Notes under the pieces: generated by a model
Databases searched by the model: none
The model's input: the letters and a program-made list of their open reading frames with translations, nothing else
Told to the model about the DNA's origin: nothing
Translations under genes and position numbers: made by a program
Shown: piece after piece, positions 1 to 10,085 of the stretch
Numbering within the stretch: position 1 is the stretch's first letter
How the letters are laid out: every line of letters starts with the position of its first letter
Assembly: GCA_003255065.1 (NCBI GenBank)
Contig: QAOA01008180.1
Span: 230,942 to 294,941 of the forward strand
Direction of reading: 5' to 3'
Length of the DNA stretch: 64,000 nt
Source: Cercis canadensis
Taxonomy: Eukaryota; Streptophyta; Magnoliopsida; Fabales; Fabaceae

Positions 1-1437
1 AGCCATAAAATACCACACCTCCAAGCTGCAAAAAATTAATAAATCTTGGATAACATTGAAATTTATTATTTTGTCAACAGATATGTAAGTGAAACATATA
101 AATACTCCATATCTAGTTATGTTATAAAAGAAAACAAAGCAATAAATCATACCCATCTTATAGTATATAAAACCCAAAGAGAAACGACAAACGAGTTTCC
201 TACGAATCCACCATTGCGTACAAAAGTTCAAACGTGATACATCAAAACGGCCAATTTTGGAAATTGATTCATTACACTTTTCTAGATGATGATTATTATT
301 ATTATTATTATTATTATCATATTCATTGATGCATGCGCTAATTAATTCACAGCTGCCTAGCTCTAAGAGATGATCCGATAAGTAGTGGCGCAAAAATCGG
401 TACTACCGTACACTTGTCAGTTTGCTCCGACGCCCCATAGATTTGTAAAGAAAAGGCAAAATAAAAGGGTGAAGTTAAATGGTAAAATTTGTGACTGACC
501 AGAGCATAACAGCGGAAGCGAGGGAGAGGCGAACGAAACCCCATAGATTCTGAAAAGCTTTGAAAGAGAAGCCAGTCCATGCTCTACCACAGGTCCCACT
601 GAAAATATAAACCAGCTGAGCCAACACTATGAGCCACCACGACGAGTTCAGCACCACCGCCGCACCCACCAGGCCCCACTCCAGCTTGAACATAAGCAAC
701 CAGCTGAAAACCGTGTGCAGAACCAACGCGGCGGCGGATATCCACGCCATCACCGTGATCTTGCTCTGCGCCTGCAAGAACTTCTGGATTGGGAAGTTCA
801 TTGAGTAAGCAAACAGCTGCGGAATCATCCAAACGGCGAAAATCCCCGCCGCTTCAGATATCGCCGTCGTTTGTCCAATTGCTTTCAGAATCTGTTTCGC
901 AAAAACGTACAAAAGACACAAAAGCAAAGCCGTTGAGTTGAGAATCACCCATGACCTTTGCAAGTATATCCCCAACATGTCTAACTGCCCAGCTCCAAAC
1001 GCTTGCCCGCACAGCGTTTCCAACGCGCTTCCCATTCCAAGCTGCACATTCAAATCCGTTAAAACAAATCATTCTACCAATTTTGGTGATACAATTTAAT
1101 TTGTGAATTAATTGATTACCATGACACCGAAACAGAAACCGGCGATGACGGAGTTCTCAACGGAGACGGCGGCGAGTTCTATCGTGCCGACATGGCCGGC
1201 CAAGAGCTGCGTGATGGCTCCGAGGGAGTACTGGGCGAGGGAGGTGAAAATGGCGGGACCGGCGAGGTACCACAGTTTCTTGGTCTCGATTAAGAACTCT
1301 CTGGAGAAATCTCTGACGCTGGTTATCGGAGGGATGTCCTCCACTTCTGTGCTGAAAACGGCACCGTCTCGGCGGTTTTCATGGAGCGCGTCTGTTGGTG
1401 TCAGTAGGGGTTGCCTCTGCTGCTGACTGTCCTCCAT
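1..1437 (-). CDS. MATE efflux transporter A, DETOXIFICATION 29-like (partial, 3' end off window)
   Basis: A multidrug and toxic compound extrusion (MATE) protein: a membrane antiporter that moves small organic compounds into the vacuole or out of the cell; the substrate cannot be read from sequence. Exon 1 is 1437-1120, starting at the ATG that begins MEDSQQQRQ; exon 2 is 1041-500; exon 3 starts at 25 and runs off the left edge. Exon 1 joins exon 2 in frame through a GVM/LGMGSALETLCGQAFGAG junction, a hallmark of the family. Hydrophobic membrane segments follow in exon 2. Exon 3 begins LEVWYFMA, the expected continuation. Only about the first 295 residues (6 or so membrane spans) are visible. 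Intron 2 is 474 bp, the shortest of the three paralogues. It is the outermost member of a three-gene tandem array. The match to the DTX29 subgroup rests on remembered family sequence. Confidence 0.9.
292..317. repeat. (ATT)n microsatellite
   Basis: About eight ATT units in a row inside intron 2 of MATE gene A. It is a simple trinucleotide repeat and likely to vary in length between individuals. Confidence 0.9.
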
Positions 1438-2809
1438 GAATAGTAGAAAAAGAAAAAAAATAGTTGCACTGTGCACACAAATTTTATGTGACCCTTATAT
1501 GTATTTTCTAGTGTCACATATATATATATATACATATATAGACTGGTAGAAGAATTTGGAAATGTCTTTTTTCTAAAAAAAAAAAAATAAAAAAAAATTC
1601 CCCATACAGTGTGTGTAAAATAAAACGAAAGGGAAATAACAAGAGTAGTTGTATGTATGGTCTTTATCATCTTTCCATATTTATAAAAAATTAATATTAT
1701 CATCCATTCAGTAATTATTAATTACTAAAGGGAATTACTTTTCTTGTAAGGTTTATTTTCAGTTTTCATATGATGGAAACATACTTAATTATAGCCAATG
1801 ATTATATTATGAATGACAATAGACGTATAATGTTAATATTATTTTTGAAACAATCACAAAAATTAAAATCCAAATGCAACTTCCATGCTTTGAAGTGTGT
1901 CCCAAAAATTCAAGAAGCTAGTGCTCTATTAGTGAAAAGGATTAGAAACATGGTTAACAGAGACATCCCAAACTCTCTTCATTAGACATTAGGTTACAGC
2001 CGTAAACAACATGTGTAAAATAATTAAGGCTGTGAATGAATTTGTAATTGAGATAGAGAACAGTCCAATAAATCCTATATAATAAGTAAATTGCTATAGT
2101 CCTACTAGCACTGCATACCCTTTTTACCCACTAAGGAAGAAGGGTATGGGTCTGTGTAATATCCATCTTGCATTAACCTGACTTTGGTCATCAAAAAGTT
2201 AATTATGGACTGACTTCTGCAGCTCCATCAAATGGCTCCTATTTATTGCTCCGAATCAATTGTCAACCTGTTTGCACGTCGCAAGTTATTATTTTATTTT
2301 ACTAGAGGCTATACCTTTTTTTTTTTTTNCTTTTTTTTTTTTTTTTTGTTATTATTAATTATTAACTTCATAGTTTCTCGTACATGCGACAAAAATATAT
2401 AGTTGATGTATCGTTTTTTCCCTACTTTCTTATTTCTTTATTCATATATACTTGAATTATCATTTTAAATTTGTAGTACCTTTTTCTTTTCCCCTCAACA
2501 AGTTATAATCAATATTCTTTATTCAGGCAAGCTTAGAATTCTTGTATCAAATGTTTCCTAATAAGGAGAGAAAATCATGTAATTCAAATTATTTCGTTTA
2601 TATAAATTCATCTTGTTTCCATGTAATAGGGCACTATATATATGTTATAAAGACAACATTATTGTACATATAATTTTTTTTAGTACTTTAATTACGACTC
2701 TAAAACTATTGTACACATATGAGAGAGATAGAAAACACTCAAATAAAAGTATCTATAAATAATTAATATAAAAAAGTACTACATTACTCATTAATAATAA
2801 GGTGAACAC

Positions 2810-3260
2810 TATCAAAGGCGGGAAGGCTACCCTTCGCTTAATTGGGTGGATTGGAGTGATACCCACCTATTAATTTTAGTGTTAATATAAATATTTTAAA
2901 AAATTAAATCATCCAATATATGTTAGAATAGTTAATTTTTTGTAAAATTCAAAAATGACATGATACATAAAAATATGCTGAAAAACATATTTAAAATTTG
3001 TCAATTGTCTTTGAACTTAAATTTTATCAACTGTTTTGATATTTTGTAAAATTAAAAAATCACATGATACATAAAAACATGCCGAAAAACATATTTAAAA
3101 TTTGTCAATTTTCTTTAAACTTAAATTTTATCAACTGTTTTGATATTTCAATAACACTAGGTGAATTAATTTCTCAAAATCTTCCCAATGACACCAAAAT
3201 TATACATTGAGTCTCACTTAAACCCACCCAAAACCCCTCCAAGGAGGAGAGGTAGCTTAT
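2810..3260. repeat. AT-rich MITE-like element (diverged copy)
   Basis: An AT-rich core is bounded by weak inverted ends: GGCTACCC...TTGGGTGG on the left, and CCACCC...GGTAGCTTA on the right. Its internal motifs (ACACCAAAATTAT, runs like TAGTTAATTTTTTGTAAAAT) recur in the elements near 8035-8335 and 52025-52373. There is no coding capacity. The boundaries are approximate, and the inner 2900-3140 part contains its own roughly 120-bp direct repeat. Confidence 0.4.
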
Positions 3261-4885
3261 CCTAATAATAAACGTTTCTTTAAAGGCTTAAATGTAGTTT
3301 TGGTCCCCTTATTTTGGTGAAATGAACTTTTTTTGGCTTAATTACAGTTTTGGTCCTCCTCTTTTGTCCATGTGAACGTTTTGGTCCCTAATTTTCAAAC
3401 AACACTTTTTAAGATTTTATTAACTACAAAAATCAATAGACATTATAAATCTTTTAAGACCTAATTAATAAAATGTTTTGGCTAATATTATTTACATATT
3501 AAAAGCTACACTACTATTATACATCTATTGAATAATAGTCCTTATGCTAGAGAATTTAACCATGAATTTGTTTGTTTTTGCTTTATGTGCTTTTTTTTTT
3601 TTGTTCAATTATATTTATGATCTATTTGAAATTTTTTTCCATAGTTTAATTCCATTTTGGTGCAATTCTTTATTTTCTCCATCAGAGATAAGCCAAATAG
3701 AGAAAGGGAAGGTGAATAATTTTTTTTTGCCACATCACTACCACATGTAAGCCACGTTTCTGTCATGTCAACACTATCATTAGTTTTTAGATGGGGTTAA
3801 AGCAGTAGACTAATTTGTTCATTTTTATAAAACCTAATAATTAAGCCTTCAATAATTTGCTATAGTCTTTATACTCCATAGTCCATACCCTTCACCCACC
3901 AAAGAAGACGGGTGTGTATATTATATCCATCTCAGAGAAGTCCCATCAGGGGGGTGTAGGATAGCACTGCCCATAATAAAAAGATATCTAAGTAGTAACA
4001 GAATTGGAGATCTCTGAGTGCTTTATTTATAGTTTTGGTCCCAAGCAATTAAAAGTACTCAAGGACGGACCCACGAACAGCATTGTGGGGGCAAGTAAAT
4101 AATTTATTTAATTAAGTGTAAATAACTTCTTCTTTTTTTTTGCCTTCATAAAAAATTATATGAAGCCCCATAGCCACATCCCATATTCTCATTTTCCACT
4201 ACAACTTTTATGAGAATCGTGATTCATGAGAGAGAAATTTCTAGAAATACAAAAGCGAAAAGTTGCTTTCGAATCTTTTGTATTCGAGTTCAGCACTTCT
4301 TCTTCTTTCCTTTTCAACTTGTCTTCTTCTCCTTGTCCCACGTTGGCCAAAACCCATAGTCCATAGTGGAAAGCAATTGATTGAACAACAGCAAAGTACA
4401 AATTACTTTCCTTTTTTTTTTTTGGCCTTAATTAGAGAAAATCTTTAATTACTATTGCTTCAATCATTTGTGTAAGTCTTGTCTCACTATTATATAATTT
4501 TTTTTGCTGTAACTTGTAAGTTGCAACTACTATCGACTTCATACCTGCAATTATCAAAAGAACTATATAATATGAGTACTTTTGTTTTTTTTTTTTTTTT
4601 ATTTCTTTCTATAGTTATAGTTTTAAATGTATTCTTCTTCTTCATATAAAAAATGTATTAATAATAGTGTTGGAGATTTGTGAATATTTTATTTATAGAT
4701 TTTGTCCCTTGTCTAAAACGCACACATTAGCCACAAACAAATTTCCAATGATCTTTTTAAAACGTCTTATCGAAAGAGTCTGATAATTAAGAAGGCTGAT
4801 GCAACTGAAGCGATCAAACAATGTTGGTGAGTATAGTATAGTGTATAGCTATTCATCAAACAATCCCAGCAAATTAATGTAACAC

Positions 4886-5270
4886 TTACACACACAAAAA
4901 GGTTGTTGAGCAGCTTGAGCCCATAAAATAGAGTGCGACTAGAGACAACAAAACTCTGTTGTTGTTTGTTGGAACAACAATCAGTCTATTGCTTTCTGAA
5001 GAATGGTAGCTAGCTATCAGCGTCAGATGCCTTGACAATCTATCCCTTTCTGCCAGCACAACCGCAAACCCATTCCTGATAGCCACAAGAACGGCCTTGA
5101 GATTAGTGCCCACTCCTATTGACCCACAGCCACAGATGCCACCCTGCCAAGGACCCTGGCCTGGTAGTTGTGGTTAACGGTCCAAAGCTCGCTTTCCTTG
5201 AGTTTCCAAAACTGCTGCCATACACATTCAGTTTCAGTGTTCCGGGGAAAGGAGTTTACAAGTTGAATTT
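4886..5270. other. Unidentified GC-richer segment, possible gene relic
   Basis: This 385-bp stretch is clearly less AT-rich than its surroundings and reads as protein-like on the minus strand (5113-4886, with text such as VAIRNGFAVVLAERDRLSRH). A second minus-strand frame upstream (about 5215-5120) also looks coding (FWKLKESELWTVNHNYQAR), and the change of frame between them suggests a frameshifted remnant. I do not recognise the family. The amine oxidase fragment begins about 130 bp to its right, so both may belong to one inserted block. Confidence 0.35.
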
Positions 5271-5400
5271 CCAAAACTTGTACGTTGATAAGAATATAAA
5301 ATTGCTTACATATTATTTTATTTTACATTTTATATATTACTTATATATCAAATGTTTTGGATTGTGATCAGGCATGGTGCAACAACCCCACTGACAAAGT

Positions 5401-5799
5401 GCACCGCGGCTAACTAAGTATGGGTTTTTCTGGCATTTTTATGAGGCAAGTGAATTTTTTTCTGCATTGACTTCTCCTTGAATCTCTTTGAATGAGCATT
5501 GAGTTGTGGGTATGGGTAATGTAAAATTTCTTTAAACAAATGCAAGGAAGCATCTAGTTGTGGGTATGAAGAAAATATTGGGAGGGAATTAAGGGAAGGG
5601 AAGGGAGCAATTGAATCGAAAAGAGAGATTGGCCGCATCTCTTGCATCACCATTTTATAATGCAGAGAGATAATCATCTTATATAATTTGAAAGTCCTCC
5701 GAGCTTCCTTGCATATTTGTAGAACCTATGCATTTTATTGAATTATGCCCTTTTTTTAAAAAAAAAAATTTTTACCAGTTCAATTGCTTGTTATAGTCA
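5401..5799 (+). pseudogene. Copper amine oxidase gene fragment (exon 7 end plus intron 7)
   Basis: This segment aligns by eye with 33120-33480 of the intact amine oxidase gene. It starts in the exon text encoding the cofactor-site region (CACCGNGGCTAACTA), passes through TATGGGTTTTTCTGGCAT, crosses the unusual GCAAGT splice donor, and continues through most of intron 7, including AAACAAATGCAAGGAAGCAT, AGAGAGATTGG and the CACCAGTT(T/C)AATT...TATAGTCA end. A base change and small indels break the reading frame at the NYEYG motif. Because the intron is kept, the copy arose through DNA rather than through mRNA. It can make no enzyme. It lies about 25 kb from the intact gene, inside the MATE array. 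Confidence 0.85.
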
Positions 5800-6044
5800 A
5801 ATAAGTACGAAGTGTACAATTGATTTAGGATCTCTCAAAAATATTAAAGTCTTAAGTTAGAATCTTCGTTTCCTCATATTTTTAGACTCTTTGTCTTTGA
5901 ATATTTCTTTTGCGGGGGGACGGGGCTTGGTTGCGAAGGCTGATGGGGTAAATAACCGGGCCATTGACCAAACTTATATGAACAAAAAAAATCATTTATT
6001 AAATTGAAAACAAAAACCAAGAATCTTTTGCCTTCTTGTTCTAT

Positions 6045-9000
6045 TCAAAACAAAACTTGTTTCTGATCTATCTTTTCAATATCGTTCACTTTGAAATCTG
6101 TATCTTGCCCACCCCACTTCTTTATCCTGTCTTCTGCAAGGGAGGCCTGCATGCAATTTACACCAAATGGGCCCTCATTTGTACATTCTTTTAAGTTTGA
6201 TCTTGCATGTAATATAAACTGTGCAAATTACAAAAAGCTTACCTCTTTATTCCAGTTAGTTCTATAAATCATGAAAGTAAGAACAGCAGTTTGTAGAATG
6301 GTCCCTGCCAGCATTCCGGACCAGATACCCTGAAAATCACAAATCACAAAAAGAAGCACCCTTCATTATTATTCCCTGCCACTAATTAATTAGAGTCAGA
6401 ACACGACGAAAAATGTAAAAATGGGAGTAAGAGGACGATAAGTGCTCACCAAGACCCCATAGTTAAGCTTGTAACCCAATAAAAGACCAATAGGAACACC
6501 AAATAGATAGTAACATGCAAGGTTTACATAAGCAACTACAGTCTGCCATCCTGCCCCAATGGCAACACCTGCAGATATATAATATAAAATGGGCACTCAG
6601 TTGAAAGACTAGAATTGGTCCATGTCTGAATTCATTATTAAAGAAACAAAATTTGTTAATTGTTGTAGAATTGGAATTTAACCTGAAAGAACAGGCTGAA
6701 TATTGTTGATGATAATGCAGAAGGCCAGCATTGGTGTGAGTTCCACAACTAGATCTTGTACTTGGGGGTTGTTTGAAAATAAGGAAGGATACTGATTCCG
6801 GAAGATGATTAAAACAAGGGAGAGCAAGAGAACCATAAAAAATGAAGTGATTACAGCAACCACTAGTGAAAATCTTGCCGTTCTTGGGTGACCAGCTCCC
6901 AGTTCATTTGACACTCTCACACTGCACAATTTTAGGATTAGTTCAAGCTTAATCAAAACCAATTCTTCCATGATTTTATAATTAAGTTTTAGTACTTAAT
7001 TATGTCGTGCAGAAACAATTTCAGTCAGAGGATTTTATCACTGACAAACCTTATGGCTGCATTCATCCCGAAGGAAAACGTTATGGTCCACCCCAATATG
7101 TTCATGCTGCAAATTCAATTCAACACAATTGAGCAAATATATGGATTGAAAGTTGACGAGAAAACAAAAAATATAAAATAAAAAGTAATGCTGGAGTACT
7201 GTTTCGTTCTAGAAGACAAATTAAGAATAATCTGGTGTCTAATTTGGACTCTTGAGTATGAGTTCACACATAATGACGGCATATTACGACTTTTTGACTC
7301 CAAGGAGAGGGAAAGTGAATTGGGTTTCTCAGGCATATGGATCAAGACAGTGAAGTGAGGTCATTGTCTTTTTATTGCCCAAAAGATGAACCTTTCCCTT
7401 TTTAGTTAAACTGAGGATGAACATATATATGGAAACAATTCAACAAAGGGAGACCTGATCCTTACTACATTCACTCTTCTTATTCATCTTCGTCCTACAA
7501 CTTTGTTCCTTTTGTTTTTACTTAAGATATAAAATTGAAGACTACACAATTAATGTACATCCAATAGAATAATCACGTTTGACCAAATTAAATCAAATTG
7601 AAGATCTGGTTTTGAAATAGCTTGTAATGTGTGCAAAACTAAGTCAAATTGAAGATCTAATCTAATAAACAAACCGGATATTAGCACTCACCAGATAGAC
7701 AAGGCGTCCACTGAAACTTCTGCATTCTTGAGATATCCAGCAAAAATAATCATGGCCATAAAATACCACGTCTCCAGGCTGTACAAGATTTTCAGCAAAA
7801 AATTAAATAAACCTTTAAATTAATTAATCTTAGATAAGAATGAAATATATTATTTTGTTAGTAGATTTAAGTGAAAAATAGATACTCCAGATCTAGTTAT
7901 ATTAAATAAGAAACATAAGTCAGCAAGTCAGACCAATCCATTGTTGGACAACATTGAATTCTACACAAGCTCCAAGGCAAATAAACATAAGAACAAAGTC
8001 CAGTATTCTAATAACATTGAGCACTGTGCTACTCCCCTCTCAGGGTACTCAACATTATTAGGTACTTTTAAAGGTATAGTTATTTCACTTTTTTTTATGG
8101 GGTTTTAGATAAGTTTTAACGAGATTTAAGTATAATTTTAATATTTTAAAAAATAAAATCATTTTATATATATTATAATAATTAATTTTTTATAAAATTT
8201 ATAAACAATATGATATAAGAAAATATATTAAAAAATATATTTAAAAATAATTATTTTTTAACAATTTTTTATATAGTATCTTTTTATATTTTATATTAAT
8301 TATGTTAATATGATATCGCGTAAAATTAAAATAGTATATTTTTTTGGTAAAATGATGACAGTCGTTCGACCCAGGCACTTCTAGAGCTCAATTAAATTTT
8401 GATTATATCCAGTAGTGTGCGGCTAATAATATGTGGCAAAATTTTAAGAGGGTTCACTTTAGCTCTAATTGTACCAACTACTACTGAGAGCTAGAGTAAA
8501 GTTAATTAATGTTTAAATGAGAGTAATCCTAAATCTAAATCTCTAATAATAATAAGTTAATTAATTAATGATAATAAAAAATAAATAAAAAGCACATACT
8601 CTTACGTTACAAAACCTCTTGGTACTTTAACTCTAATAATGTAATTTAAAAACTTATTTATAAATTTGGGATAGTTTTAAATTTAATTACATAAATAATA
8701 TACTTTTTCAATATTTAAAATTAAACAAAAAAAAGTGCGAGGCCCACTGGACACGGGGCTCCACGGCGTGTCCCAACAAAGCATAGATTTTTCAACACAA
8801 ATAGGACCTGCATGCTTGCAAAAAGCTGTTGCGTAAGACAAGTTGAGATACGTGTGGGACCCCTGGTGTGTCAAATCATGACACGCCTCGGGGCCCACAA
8901 CATGTCTAGTGGACCCCATATCTGCTACAGTGTTTTTTTTAATATTTAAAATATACACTATTTGTGTAATTACCCCAAATTTGTAAATATGTTTCTAAAC

Positions 9001-10085
9001 TACATTATTGAACTCAAAGTAACTCAAAGTGCCAAACCTCTTATTATGTATAAAAAAAATTAAAAAAGGGTGAACTTGAATGGTAAAAGTTGTGACTGAC
9101 CAGAGCATGACAGCGGACGCGACGGAGAGGCGAACGAAACCCCATAAATTCTGAAAAGCTTTGAAAGAGAAGCCAGTCCATGCTCTACCACAAGTCCCAC
9201 TAAGAATGTACAGCAGCTGAGCCACCACTATGAACAACCACGACGAGTTGAGCACCGCCGCCGCACCCAGCAGGCCCCACTCCAGTTTCAACATGAGCAA
9301 CCAGCTCAAAACCGTGTGCACAACTAAAGCCGCTGCAGAAATCCACGCCATGACCATGATCTTGCTCTGCGACTGCAAGAACTTCTGGATCGGGAAGTTC
9401 ATTGCGTAAGCAAACAGCTGCGGAATCATCCAAACTGCGAACACTCCCGCCGCTTCAGATATCGCTGTGGTTTGTCCAATCGCTTTTAGAATACGTTCCG
9501 CAAAAACGTATAGAAGACTCAAAAGCAACGCCGTGGAGTTGAGAATCAACCATGATCTCTGTATGTATACCCCCAACATGTCTAACTGTCCAGCTCCAAA
9601 CGCTTGCCCGCACAGCGTTTCCAACGCGCTTCCCATTCCAAGCTACACATTCACATTCTCATTCAAATTCAACTTCACTAAATTTCAAATGCCGATATAT
9701 AATATTAATGTATTAATTTGTGAGTTAATATGGTCGATATAATTTAATCAATTACCATGACGCCGTAAGAGAAGCCGGCGATGACTGAGTTCTCGACGGA
9801 GACGGCGGCGAGTTCGATAGTACCCACATGGCCGGCGAAGACCTGAGTGATGGCGCCGAGAGAGTACTGTGCGAGGGTGGTGAAGATGGCGGGACCAGCG
9901 AGGTACCACAGTTTCTTGGTCTCAATTAAAAACTCTCTGTAGAAATCTCTGACGCTGGTGATCGGAGAAATGTCCTCGATTTTTGTGCTGAAAACGGCAG
10001 TGTCTTCGCGGTTTTCATGGCGCGCCTCGGTTGGGGTTGGTGTTGGTTTTGTCAGGAGTGGTTGCCTGTGCTGAGTGTCCTCCAT
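6045..10085 (-). CDS. MATE efflux transporter B, DETOXIFICATION 29-like
   Basis: Complete MATE-family antiporter, 520 codons plus stop in eight exons: 10085-9756, 9642-9101, 7778-7692, 7106-7050, 6921-6683, 6568-6450, 6329-6243, 6146-6045; all junctions keep frame. The N-terminal 50 or so residues are hydrophilic (MEDTQHRQPLLT...), then about 12 membrane segments follow. Family marks in order: LWYLAGPAIF, LAAVSVENSVIAGF, GMGSALETLCGQAFGAGQ, SGTCGRAWTGFS, CLETWYFMA, GYLKNAEVSVDALSIC, RVSNELGAGHPRTARFS, NNIQPVLSGVAIGAGWQ and the C-terminal ASLAEDRIKKWGGQ tail. The usual length is about 500 residues. Intron 2 is 1.3 kb, enlarged by inserted repeats. The 3' half is almost identical to gene C, consistent with gene conversion. 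The substrate is unknown; flavonoid, alkaloid or xenobiotic export is typical of relatives. Confidence 0.93.
6084..7210. repeat. Near-identical tract shared with 12610-13736 (MATE B/C 3' halves)
   Basis: Exons 4-8 and their introns match the equivalent part of gene C at a constant offset of 6526 bases. By eye I find only two mismatches in about 1.1 kb (near 6927 and 7043). Differences become frequent on both sides: several within 40 bases left of 6084, and many right of 7210. The tract covers introns as well as exons. Confidence 0.85.
8035..8335. repeat. AT-rich insertion in intron 2 of MATE B (MITE-like family)
   Basis: This stretch is absent from the corresponding intron of gene C, where the flanks run together near 14590-14650. 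Its text (GGGGTTTTAGATAAGTTTTAA, TAATTAATTTTTTATAAAAT) resembles, in inverse orientation, the element at 52025-52373 and also the segment at 2810-3260. No ends could be fixed precisely. Confidence 0.45.
8660..8985. repeat. TIR element (MITE) in intron 2 of MATE B
   Basis: Imperfect inverted ends enclose a GC-richer core: the left end reads TAAATTTGGG...AATTACATAAATA and the right end, reverse-complemented, reads ACAAATTTGGGGTAATTACACAAATA. The core has its own two-fold symmetry (GGACCCC, GTGTGTCAAATCATGACACGC). It has no homologue in the same intron of genes A or C, so it inserted after duplication. No coding function is seen. Confidence 0.5.

Larger units (their letters stand above)
1438..6044. 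other. Intergenic region between MATE A and MATE B
   Basis: AT-rich DNA with no intact gene. Next to A it holds that gene's 5' flank, with A-rich tracts just before the ATG and a TA-repeat near 1518-1545. Stretches around 1850-1960 and 2100-2160 resemble the 5' flank of MATE C (17050-17150, 18720-18790), so the tandem duplication unit includes upstream DNA. A short segment near 3870-3930 repeats the same motif a second time. A single N lies in a poly-T tract at 2329. The region also contains an AT-rich MITE-like segment, an unidentified conserved-looking segment and an amine oxidase fragment, each listed separately. Confidence 0.6.

Noticed and set aside
8683-8958. Minus-strand 91-residue frame in MATE B intron 2
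   Set aside because: It falls entirely within a TIR element in an intron; the composition comes from the element's GC-rich core.
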